In this document: positions 1-5,067 of the stretch, piece by piece
How positions within the stretch are numbered: position 1 is the stretch's first letter
Layout of the letters: each line of letters opens with the position of its first letter
From: Spirulina sp. DLM2.Bin59
GTDB taxonomy: Bacteria > Cyanobacteriota > Cyanobacteriia > Cyanobacteriales > Spirulinaceae
DNA length: 6,801 nt
Direction of reading: 5' to 3'
NCBI GenBank assembly: GCA_007693875.1
Contig: RECT01000230.1
Coordinates: 1 to 6,801, forward strand
Notes under the pieces: model-generated
The model's database searches: none
Seen by the model: the letters and a program-made list of their open reading frames with translations, nothing else
Told to the model about the DNA's origin: nothing
Made by a program: the position numbers and the translations under genes

Positions 1-92
1 TTGGTCAGTTTGTCAGAGATTTAGAATTGATTGCCAAAGCCTCAGAACCTGATGAATGGATGAATGCCGTAGAGTATATCCCCTTTAAGTGA
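1..92 (+). CDS. 3' end of an unrecognised protein-coding gene (partial)
   Basis: An open frame runs in from the left edge (first full codon at base 3) and stops at TGA 90-92, giving 29 residues that end SEPDEWMNAVEYIPFK. The sequence is acidic, has ordinary codon use and no internal stop, which fits a true C-terminus, but 29 codons is little evidence. I do not recognise the family and assign no function. The next gene (tnpB) starts 189 bases downstream beyond an IS-like terminus, so the two are unlikely to be an operon. The frame could instead be a chance open frame at the window edge. Confidence 0.5.
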   Translation, partial: GQFVRDLELIAKASEPDEWMNAVEYIPFK

Positions 93-203
93 AAGGTAAA
101 CCCAAAATCTTCGGGATTAGTGGGCAGATCAAATAGGCTCAAAGACCTAGGGAACGGGGCGTTACGGTTTCTCCTCACGATAACTCCTTGATACGTTTGG
201 AAG

Positions 204-224
204 CCCTGCGGCTTTAGCCCAGGG
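204..224 (+). repeat. Left-end imperfect palindrome 1 of the tnpB element
   Basis: Arms CCCTG and CAGGG enclose an inner GGC/GCC pair around a TTTA loop, with one unpaired C at 209. The right-end hairpin at 1435-1455 has the same plan: a five-base outer arm, a single bulged base on the 5' side, a three-base inner arm and a TTTA loop. That supports a role as a paired transposon end. Confidence 0.65.
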
Positions 225-237
225 AGGAAAAACGAAC

Positions 238-253
238 GGCAGCTTTAGCTGCC
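238..253 (+). repeat. Left-end perfect palindrome 2, just upstream of tnpB
   Basis: GGCAGC and GCTGCC form a perfect 6-bp stem around TTTA. It ends 28 bases before the tnpB ATG and covers the place where a -35 box would lie for the candidate promoter at 267-275. It shares its loop sequence with the three other hairpins of the element. Confidence 0.6.
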
Positions 254-266
254 AGCTATTCACGGG

Positions 267-275
267 TGATACAAT
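267..275 (+). promoter_or_regulatory. Candidate extended -10 promoter of tnpB
   Basis: TGATACAAT reads as an extended -10 (TGn followed by TACAAT, one mismatch to TATAAT). It ends only six bases before the ATG at 282, so transcription from it would start at or next to the start codon and give a leaderless message. No good Shine-Dalgarno sequence is present, and no -35 is visible. Confidence 0.35.
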
Positions 276-281
276 TGCCTC

Positions 282-1448
282 ATGGAACAAACACTGACAA
301 TCACTTGCAAGCTTCGACCTACGCCTGAACAAGCCCTTAAGATTGAGGCTTTGCTCAAGGCGTTTGCCGACGCTTGCAACTTTGTCAATCAGTCCGTCAA
401 GCCTTCTGTCACCAGCAAGACCACCATTCAAAGCCAGGTTTACCACGACATTCGGGAGCAGTTTGGACTGAGTGCTAACCAGGCCGTCAGGGTTTGTGCC
501 AGAGTCGGGGCTAACCGCAAGACTGCCAAGCTGAAGCACAAGCCCGTCAAAGCCTTTCGGCCAACGTCGGCTGATTACGACGCTCGCATTTTTGCCTTCA
601 GGGAGAAGGACTCGACGGTGAGCCTGACGCTTTTGGGTGGCAGGGAGCACATCAGGCTCGATATTGGCAATTACCAGCGGGGCAGGCTGAAAGGACGTAA
701 GCCCACCTCTGCCCAGTTGTGCCAGCATCGGGACGGCTTCTACTACATCCACATTCAACTGACGGATGATGCGCCCGAGCCCATCAAATCCGACAAGGTG
801 ATCGGGGTTGATTTGGGCAGACGTGAAATTGCCAAGACCAGCACGGGTCAGGGTTGGGACGGCAAGCAGTTGAATCAGGTTCGAGACAGATTTTCCAGGG
901 TAAGAGCATCTCTTCAGAAGAAAGCCTCGAAAGGCACAAAGTCGAGTCGGCGGCGATGCCGGCAGGTCCTGCAACGGCTGTCGGGGAGGGAGAGGCGCTT
1001 TCAACAATGGCTGAACCATGCCATCAGTGCTGCCATCATCCGCGAGGCCAAGGCGCTTAATGCTGCCGTTGCCATTGAGGATTTGACAGGCATCAGAGAG
1101 CGCACGAACCAGCAACCGAGAAGCAAGACCGAACGGAGACGGTCTAACAGTTGGGCGTTCTATCAACTCCGTCAATTCCTGGCCTACAAGGCCATTAAGG
1201 AAGGGATTGAGTTGGTCGTTGTGCCGCCGGCCTACACCAGTCAAACTTGCCACTGCTGCAACCATATTGGGCTGCGGTCGAAGAAAAGCTTCAATTGTGG
1301 GCATTGTGGCTGGCAGGGTGATGCTGACTTGAATGGTGCAATCAATATTTCTAAGCTTGGGGCAGTGGTAAGCCTGCCTAGAGGCTCGGGATTGTTTTGC
1401 TCTTTAGAGCAGGCTGTTTCAGGGCTACCGAAAGCCCCGTCGCTTTAG
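282..1448 (+). CDS. tnpB: TnpB, RNA-guided RuvC-like endonuclease of IS200/IS605 elements
   Basis: This 388-residue protein has the usual TnpB layout. An N-terminal beta-rich/helical recognition region (about 1-165) opens with the family-typical LRPTPEQ. The RuvC core has the acidic triad D177 (IGVDLG), E266 (AIEDL) and D349 (DADLNGAINI). A zinc ribbon lies in the last third: C323/C326 after AYTSQT and C339/C342. All key residues are present, so the enzyme looks intact. TnpB proteins are guided by an RNA from the element's right end to cut DNA beside a short target motif, and are related to Cas12. ATG 282 is chosen because MEQTLTITCKLRPTPEQ is the normal start for the family. The stop codon (1446-1448) overlaps the loop and stem of the right-end hairpin, as expected when the omega RNA overlaps the gene. 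No TnpA accompanies it. Confidence 0.95.
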   Translation: MEQTLTITCKLRPTPEQALKIEALLKAFADACNFVNQSVKPSVTSKTTIQSQVYHDIREQFGLSANQAVRVCARVGANRKTAKLKHKPVKAFRPTSADYDARIFAFREKDSTVSLTLLGGREHIRLDIGNYQRGRLKGRKPTSAQLCQHRDGFYYIHIQLTDDAPEPIKSDKVIGVDLGRREIAKTSTGQGWDGKQLNQVRDRFSRVRASLQKKASKGTKSSRRRCRQVLQRLSGRERRFQQWLNHAISAAIIREAKALNAAVAIEDLTGIRERTNQQPRSKTERRRSNSWAFYQLRQFLAYKAIKEGIELVVVPPAYTSQTCHCCNHIGLRSKKSFNCGHCGWQGDADLNGAINISKLGAVVSLPRGSGLFCSLEQAVSGLPKAPSL

Positions 1449-1480
1449 CGCGGGGATGCTTACATTATCATTAACCCCTT
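1310..1480 (+). ncRNA. Predicted omega RNA (reRNA) with guide at its 3' end
   Basis: In characterised TnpB systems the guide RNA scaffold comes from the 3' end of tnpB plus the right end, and the guide is the flanking DNA just beyond. Here three hairpins follow in order: 1371-1386 (AGCCT/AGGCT), 1398-1411 (TGCTC/GAGCA, loop TTTA) and 1435-1455 (CCCCG(T)CGC paired with GCGCGGGG, loop TTTA). The guide would begin a few bases after 1455, in the ATTATCATTAACC area. Both limits are estimates; no promoter or processing site was identified. Confidence 0.45.
1435..1455 (+). repeat. Right-end hairpin of the tnpB element
   Basis: CCCCG pairs with CGGGG and CGC with GCG around a TTTA loop, with T1440 bulged. 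It mirrors the left-end hairpin at 204-224 in plan though not in stem sequence. It contains the tnpB stop codon and probably defines the last stem of the omega RNA. Confidence 0.7.
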
Positions 1481-1496
1481 TAAATCTTGACCCAAA

Positions 1497-1733
1497 ATGG
1501 ACGAAATTGATTTAGACCAACTCGACTTAGACGAAGATCAAATCACTTATCTGTTAAGGAAAGTAATCTTTGAAATCGCTCAACAACAACAAGAACTCTC
1601 CTCCGAAACCTTAGATGATGCCAACGAAAACATGGGCATGATCAACACCATTCAAGAAGGCGAACAAACAGAAGAAGAAAACGGTGCGTCAGAAACAAAC
1701 CCATCATCAAATATCATCATTGATCCTATCTGA
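1497..1733 (+). pseudogene. Orphan antitoxin paralogue, C-terminus replaced by a palindromic repeat
   Basis: The 78-residue frame resembles the antitoxin at 1980-2183: aligned by hand, 30 of 53 residues are identical from QL-LDE through MGMINTIQEGEQTE. The likeness stops at residue 62. Residues 63-78 are read from a 57-bp palindromic repeat (1683-1739), and the TGA stop (1731-1733) lies in the repeat's right arm. No toxin gene follows, so this looks like a former antitoxin-toxin pair truncated by a repeat insertion with loss of the toxin. The first 62 residues are open, so a protein able to bind a related toxin could still be made. The start at ATG 1497 fits the alignment, with four extra residues against the paralogue. 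No clear ribosome binding site is seen. Confidence 0.65.
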
Positions 1734-1743
1734 CGCACCCTAC
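1683..1743 (-). repeat. 57-bp palindromic repeat, copy 1 (inverted orientation)
   Basis: Terminal inverted repeats GGTGCGTCAGA (1683-1693) and TCTGACGCACC (1729-1739) span exactly 57 bp. Read on the minus strand the unit begins GTAGGGTGCGTCAGAT, identical to the start of copy 2 at 1761, and a GATCAA motif follows in both. Copy 1 is therefore inverted relative to copies 2 and 3. It forms the 3' end of the orphan antitoxin frame. Confidence 0.8.
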
Positions 1744-1776
1744 AATTGAACCGTAGAATCGTAGGGTGCGTCAGAT
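1728..1776. repeat. Large hairpin formed by head-to-head repeat copies 1 and 2
   Basis: ATCTGACGCACCCTAC (1728-1743) and its exact reverse complement (1761-1776) give a perfect 16-bp stem around a 17-base loop. The stem overlaps the stop codon of the orphan antitoxin. It could end transcription in either direction or resist nucleases at an RNA 3' end, but no U-run follows, so a classical intrinsic terminator is not shown. Confidence 0.6.
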
Positions 1777-1949
1777 CGATCAACCCATAACGCCAACAAA
1801 TAACTTAACGACTGACGCACCATGCCACCATGCTAATCTGCAAAATATCACCACATCCTAAACCCGCAGATTCACCCCAATTCCCGCCGCAATTGCCCCA
1901 ACTCCACCGCCGTCAATCCCGTTGTTTTTAAAATCACCCCCTCACTCAC
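1755..1949 (+). repeat. ~195-bp dispersed repeat, copy A (left of the toxin-antitoxin pair)
   Basis: This segment aligns with 2578-2770. By hand count 176 of 187 aligned bases are identical, with indels of 8, 1 and 5 bases. It consists of palindromic unit copy 2 (GGTGCGTCAG at 1765-1774, CTGACGCACC at 1812-1821, 57 bp) and a tail to CTCACTCAC. Copy A alone has the octamer CACCATGC in tandem (1818-1833). The tail carries a decayed minus-strand coding remnant (1872-1949). It fills most of the gap between the orphan antitoxin and the active-looking pair. Confidence 0.85.
1872..1949 (-). pseudogene. Coding remnant: C-terminal tail of an unknown protein in repeat copy A
   Basis: On the minus strand, from 1949 to TGA at 1872-1874, the frame reads 25 residues ending LKTTGLTAVELGQLRRELG. 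Copy B encodes the same ending with A for V. Three of the four base differences between copies in this part are at third codon positions, which suggests the sequence diverged while still coding. An in-frame TAG just upstream cuts the frame in copy A. The GLT-x-x-EL-x-QLRR pattern reminds me of C-terminal tails of Rpn/PD-(D/E)XK-type proteins, but I do not claim the family. Confidence 0.35.
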
Positions 1950-1979
1950 CCCTTCAACCTATTGGGATTCCAACGAAAA

Positions 1980-2183
1980 ATGAACCAACTTACTTTAGAT
2001 GAAAGCAAACTCAAAGACCTGTTAAAAATAGCCATCTTTGAACTCATTCAAGAAGAAAAAGAACTGTTTTCCGAAGTCTTAGCCGATGTCATTGAAAACA
2101 TTGGCATGATTAACGCCATCAAAGAAGGTGAACAAACAGAAACTGTTAGCCACGATGAGATTTTTAAAATCCTGGAACAGTAA
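1980..2183 (+). CDS. Antitoxin of a type II toxin-antitoxin pair
   Basis: The 67-residue acidic, largely helical protein (MNQLTLDESKLKDLL to DEIFKILEQ) sits directly before a RelE/ParE-type toxin, with a 2-base gap, the usual antitoxin-first order. Its role is inferred: bind and neutralise the toxin through its C-terminal part and perhaps repress its own promoter. ATG 1980 is preferred over an in-frame TTG at 1962, because the paralogue at 1497 aligns from just this point. There is no strong Shine-Dalgarno sequence. I see no recognisable PhdYefM, RelB or MazE DNA-binding motif; the shared ENxGMINxIxEGEQTE block is the best signature of this family. It lies immediately after repeat copy A, so its promoter must lie in or near the repeat. 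Confidence 0.8.
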   Translation: MNQLTLDESKLKDLLKIAIFELIQEEKELFSEVLADVIENIGMINAIKEGEQTETVSHDEIFKILEQ

Positions 2184-2185
2184 CG

Positions 2186-2452
2186 ATGCAAATTGAGTTC
2201 AAAAAGAGCTTTCAAAAAGACCTGACTAAAATAACTGATCGTCAAACCTTGTCAAAAATCAAGAAAGTGATTGAAGAGGTTCAACAGTCCCAAAGTCTTC
2301 AAGACATAAGCCAAATCAAAAAACTCCAAGGTCAACCAAACTACTATCGAATTAGACTCGGTAATTATCGAATTGGGATTAAGATCACTCAAGGCGTTAT
2401 TTCTTTCATCAGAGTACTTCATCGCAAAAAAATTTATAGATATTTTCCTTAA
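2186..2452 (+). CDS. RelE/ParE-superfamily toxin
   Basis: The 88-residue basic protein has the RelE/ParE fold signature: an N-terminal strand (MQIEFKKSFQKDL), two Lys-rich helices, then the hallmark KKLQGQPNYYRIRLGNYRIGI strands and a C-terminal VLHRKKIYRYFP strand. RelE relatives cleave mRNA at the ribosome and ParE relatives poison gyrase. The R-x-G-x-YRI core with a basic, aromatic C-terminus (H-R-K-K-Y-R-Y) fits the RelE-like mRNA interferase side better, but this is not decisive. Length is normal and no lesion is seen. ATG 2186 follows the antitoxin stop after two bases with only a weak GGAACAG ribosome site, consistent with translational coupling. Repeat sequence begins about 60 bases after the stop. 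Confidence 0.88.
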   Translation: MQIEFKKSFQKDLTKITDRQTLSKIKKVIEEVQQSQSLQDISQIKKLQGQPNYYRIRLGNYRIGIKITQGVISFIRVLHRKKIYRYFP

Positions 2453-2514
2453 AATGATTGGCTACAGCCCCCCGATTGCCCATCACCCCACCCTCCTAAC
2501 CCATCTTCATCTCG

Positions 2515-2535
2515 TGCCATGGCTCTGCCATGGCA
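2515..2535. repeat. Perfect hairpin after the toxin gene, CTCTG loop
   Basis: TGCCATGG and CCATGGCA form a perfect 8-bp stem around CTCTG. It lies 62 bases beyond the toxin stop. It might end or protect the toxin transcript, but no U-tract follows. Confidence 0.6.
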
Positions 2536-2544
2536 TTGGCATCA

Positions 2545-2559
2545 GGCGGCTCTGCCGCC
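2545..2559. repeat. Second hairpin with the same CTCTG loop
   Basis: GGCGG and CCGCC form a perfect 5-bp stem around CTCTG, nine bases after the previous hairpin. The stems differ but the GG-CTCTG-CC core is the same, suggesting members of one small palindrome family. Confidence 0.55.
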
Positions 2560-2577
2560 CGTTGAGGAAAGGGAGGC

Positions 2578-2770
2578 AGAATCGTAGGGTGCGTCAGATT
2601 GATTAACCCATAACGCCAACAAATAACTTAACGGCTGACGCACCATGCCAATCTACAAAATCTCACCACATCCTAAAACCCGCTGATTCACCCCAATTCC
2701 CGCCGCAATTGCCCCAACTCTGCCGCCGTTAAGCCCGTTGTTTTTAAAATCAAATCACCCCCTCACTCAC
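2578..2770 (+). repeat. ~195-bp dispersed repeat, copy B (right of the toxin-antitoxin pair)
   Basis: Direct repeat of 1755-1949 in the same orientation. It contains palindromic unit copy 3 (GGTGCGTCAG at 2588-2597, CTGACGCACC at 2635-2644, again exactly 57 bp) and the same tail. Copy B lacks the octamer duplication of copy A but has a 5-bp tandem duplication (AAATC) near 2746-2755. With the two CTCTG hairpins it accounts for most of the 362-base gene-free stretch 2453-2814; I see no further gene there. Confidence 0.85.
2688..2750 (-). pseudogene. Coding remnant in repeat copy B, frameshifted
   Basis: The minus strand reads I then LKTTGLTAAELGQLRRELG and TGA at 2688-2690, matching the remnant in copy A. 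Upstream of the isoleucine codon a 5-bp tandem duplication shifts the frame and brings in a stop, so this copy is clearly broken. The function of the original protein is unknown. Confidence 0.35.
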
Positions 2771-2798
2771 TCGCGATAATATTTAAGACTATCTTCAT

Positions 2799-2810
2799 TT
2801 ACCATGGTAA
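2799..2810. repeat. 12-bp perfect palindrome beyond the histidine kinase gene
   Basis: TTACCATGGTAA is a perfect palindrome lying four bases past the stop codon of the minus-strand kinase gene. Its potential stem is only 4 bp around CATG, too weak for a terminator. No better terminator for the kinase is visible between it and repeat copy B. Confidence 0.3.
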
Positions 2811-2814
2811 GAAA

Positions 2815-5019
2815 TTATGAATGATCCTTAAGGAAGGGAATCGTCAACACAAACTCTGTGCCAGTGGCAGGGTCAGAATCACAAGTTAACGTTCCCCCGT
2901 GTTTTTCTGTGACAATTTGATAGCTAATGGACATCCCCATACCTGTACCTTTACCAATGGGTTTGGTGGTGAAAAAGGGATCAAAAATGCGAGATTGAAC
3001 TTCAGGAGGAATGCCGGGGCCATTGTCAGCGATCGCCACCTTCACCCATTTTTTACCCTCCTCATCCGTCGTCAACAACGTCGTAATCGTAATCCGGTGG
3101 GGATCAGCTTCAATCTCCCGATAGCTCAACCCCGCCCCCTTCTCATCCAAGGCATCAATGGCATTACTCAAAATATTCATAAACACCTGATTAAGTTGGC
3201 CCGCGTAGCAGGGAACCAGGGGCAATTCCCCATAATTTTTTGCCAATTCAATCTCAGGACGTTCCGGTTTAGCCTTGAGGCGATGTTGCAGGATCATTAA
3301 GGTGCTATCAATACCCTCATGGAGTTGCACCGCCTTAAACTCCGCCTCATCGGTGCGGGAAAAATTCCGCAGAGACAGCACAATCTGCCGAATTCGCTCT
3401 GTCCCCAAACGCATCGATGTGAGGGTTTTCGGTAAATCTTCCCGCAAAAACTCCAAATCCAAGGCTTCTGCTGCCTCCTCCACCTCCGGCAATGGCTCTG
3501 GATGGTAGCGATCAAGGGTGTCCACAAAGGCTAACAAATCCTCTGTATATTGCTGCACATGCACTAAATTGCCATGGATGAAATTAACCGGATTGTTAAT
3601 CTCATGGGCCACCCCCGCCACCAATTGCCCCAAACTGGACATTTTTTCACTTTGAATCACCTGGCTTTGACTCCGTTGCAATTCCAGGAGAGTCGCTTGT
3701 AGTTCCGCCGTCCGAGTTTTAACCCGTTCCTCCAGTTCTCCCCGACTTTCTTCCAGAGCTTGGAAAGACGCTTGTAGTTGACTGGCCATACTGTTGAAGG
3801 ATTGAGAAACCCCTTCTAGTTCTCGAATCAAACTGCGGGGTAGGGTTTGCCCAAACTCTCCCGCCGCCAAGGCCTGACTGGCGGCATTGAGGCGCACAAT
3901 GGGGTTGGCAATCCAACGACTGGTCAATAAACCCACCAAAGAAGCCACCGCCAAAGCCGCTAAACAAAGCAAAATGGTTGTGCGGGTATTGGCATGGATT
4001 TGGCCCATGAAGCTGGTTTCCGGCACCGCCACCACCATCAACCAATCTAAACCAGAGGCATCTTGCCAGGGTTGGATGTTGACAAAGTAGGTTTCTCCAC
4101 CTTCTTTAACGGTAAATCGGGTGGCGGTGGTGATCCTGTCGAGATCGCTAAAGCGTTGGGCTAAGGCTTGGGCAATGGCACTGATGATCTCATCCTTGCT
4201 GTCTGTCGCCCGTATCCGTTGAACTTGATCATCCTGGACTTGAAAAGGGGCTGTGGGGCCAGAGTTAGCAATCAAGTTGCCATCTCGCTCGATGATAAAA
4301 ACATGACCTGTATTTTCTAGATAAAATTCTTGCAAGAATTCACTGATTTTTAAGAGGTGAATATCCGTGGCAATCATGCCCAGAAGTTCACCCTGGGCAT
4401 TATAAATAGGTTGGCTGGCAGAGGCGGCGATATAGGGGCCGGTGGGAAATTGATTGGTAATGATATCCGCCCAAATCGGTTTACCGGCGGCGATTGGCTC
4501 GTTATACCAGGGTTCATTGGCATTATTCCAAGTCCAGCGATCGAGGATTTCCGTGGGGTTCCCTTCGGCATCGGTGGCATAGGTCAAGACGTTATCAACT
4601 GGCTCCCCCGTCCAATCGTCAATGGTGATGGTGGTGCCGTCATAGCGGGCAACCCCCACCCCTTCCCCACTGGTGAGGCCCATCCCGATATAGGTGAGGT
4701 TATGGGCCTGCATTTGACTCCAAAAATATTGGGCCATGGCGGGGCGATCGCCCACATCGATCAAGCCTTTGCGAATGATTTCGGCATTGATTTGATTGAT
4801 GGCTGGGGGAATGGATAACTGCAACTCTAAATGTTTATCGACGACCTCAGCGGTCTGAGCCATGACTTCTCCTGCCAGGTCTTGCACTGCCCGCTGGCCA
4901 TTGCGGAAGGAAAGATAACCCACTAAAGCAACAGCCCCAAAAATTTGCAGCACAAAGGGAATAATCAAAACCGCTCGCAGGGGCCAGGTGGGGACGGAGG
5001 GAGGAGAAGAAATTTTCAC
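2815..5019 (-). CDS. Membrane sensor histidine kinase: dCache, HAMP, HisKA, HATPase_c
   Basis: The 734-residue protein has a short cytoplasmic tail, TM1 (about 15-37), a periplasmic double-Cache sensor (about 45-335), TM2 (about 347-367), HAMP (about 368-422) and a coiled coil (about 420-458). The dimerisation domain carries the phospho-acceptor H472 in VAGVAHEINNP. A long helical insert follows, then the ATPase domain: N box with N619 (NILSNAIDAL), G1 DNGPGIP (665-671), F box FDPFF (679-683) and G2 GKGTGMGMS (689-697). All catalytic motifs are intact. The sensor has WY at 171-172, where dCache amino-acid receptors have R-x-WY, but position 169 is Glu, so amino-acid binding is doubtful. The ligand is unknown. 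The start is GTG 5019; upstream in frame I see no alternative. No response regulator lies in the window, so its partner is elsewhere. Confidence 0.93.
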   Translation of the reverse strand: MKISSPPSVPTWPLRAVLIIPFVLQIFGAVALVGYLSFRNGQRAVQDLAGEVMAQTAEVVDKHLELQLSIPPAINQINAEIIRKGLIDVGDRPAMAQYFWSQMQAHNLTYIGMGLTSGEGVGVARYDGTTITIDDWTGEPVDNVLTYATDAEGNPTEILDRWTWNNANEPWYNEPIAAGKPIWADIITNQFPTGPYIAASASQPIYNAQGELLGMIATDIHLLKISEFLQEFYLENTGHVFIIERDGNLIANSGPTAPFQVQDDQVQRIRATDSKDEIISAIAQALAQRFSDLDRITTATRFTVKEGGETYFVNIQPWQDASGLDWLMVVAVPETSFMGQIHANTRTTILLCLAALAVASLVGLLTSRWIANPIVRLNAASQALAAGEFGQTLPRSLIRELEGVSQSFNSMASQLQASFQALEESRGELEERVKTRTAELQATLLELQRSQSQVIQSEKMSSLGQLVAGVAHEINNPVNFIHGNLVHVQQYTEDLLAFVDTLDRYHPEPLPEVEEAAEALDLEFLREDLPKTLTSMRLGTERIRQIVLSLRNFSRTDEAEFKAVQLHEGIDSTLMILQHRLKAKPERPEIELAKNYGELPLVPCYAGQLNQVFMNILSNAIDALDEKGAGLSYREIEADPHRITITTLLTTDEEGKKWVKVAIADNGPGIPPEVQSRIFDPFFTTKPIGKGTGMGMSISYQIVTEKHGGTLTCDSDPATGTEFVLTIPFLKDHS

Positions 5020-5067
5020 GGCGTTCTCAATGTGGGATTGGCCTTGGGATGTTAAAGAACAAAAAAA

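Larger units (their letters stand above)
193..1463 (+). mobile_element. tnpB-only IS200/IS605-superfamily element (IS1341-like)
   Basis: A TnpB gene is framed by subterminal hairpins, as in IS200/IS605 elements. The left side has hairpins at 204-224 and 238-253, the right side at 1398-1411 and 1435-1455, all with TTTA loops. No TnpA (Y1 transposase) frame is present, so the copy depends on a transposase elsewhere or is immobile. A TTGAT pentamer at 188-192, just left of the first hairpin, is a candidate target/TAM sequence because ISDra2 uses TTGAT; this is inference and the exact ends are uncertain by some 10-20 bases. These elements make no target duplication, so none is expected. Confidence 0.6.

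Noticed and set aside
162..1304. Long (380-codon) open frame on the minus strand opposite tnpB
   Set aside because: It is wholly antisense to a TnpB with all catalytic motifs, and its translation shows no domain I recognise. Long antisense frames are common opposite GC-balanced coding sequence.
80..1498. CCCCTTTAA (80-88 and 1475-1483) and ACCCAAAAT (100-108 and 1490-1498) on both sides of the tnpB element
   Set aside because: IS200/IS605 elements make no target duplication, the spacing between the two motifs differs on each side (11 against 6 bases) and the motifs lie outside the likely ends, so chance or old local duplication is the simpler reading.
2373..2606. 77-codon plus-strand frame across the end of the toxin gene and the hairpins
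   Set aside because: It overlaps the toxin out of frame and then runs through palindromes and repeat copy B; no sign of a real protein.
1683..2644. CRISPR array
   Set aside because: The repeated units are palindromic, in mixed orientation, unevenly spaced and separated by genes; no regular repeat-spacer pattern exists.
4357..4818. 153-codon plus-strand frame inside the kinase gene
   Set aside because: It lies entirely within the sensor domain coding region of an intact kinase; glycine- and proline-rich low-information translation typical of a shadow frame.
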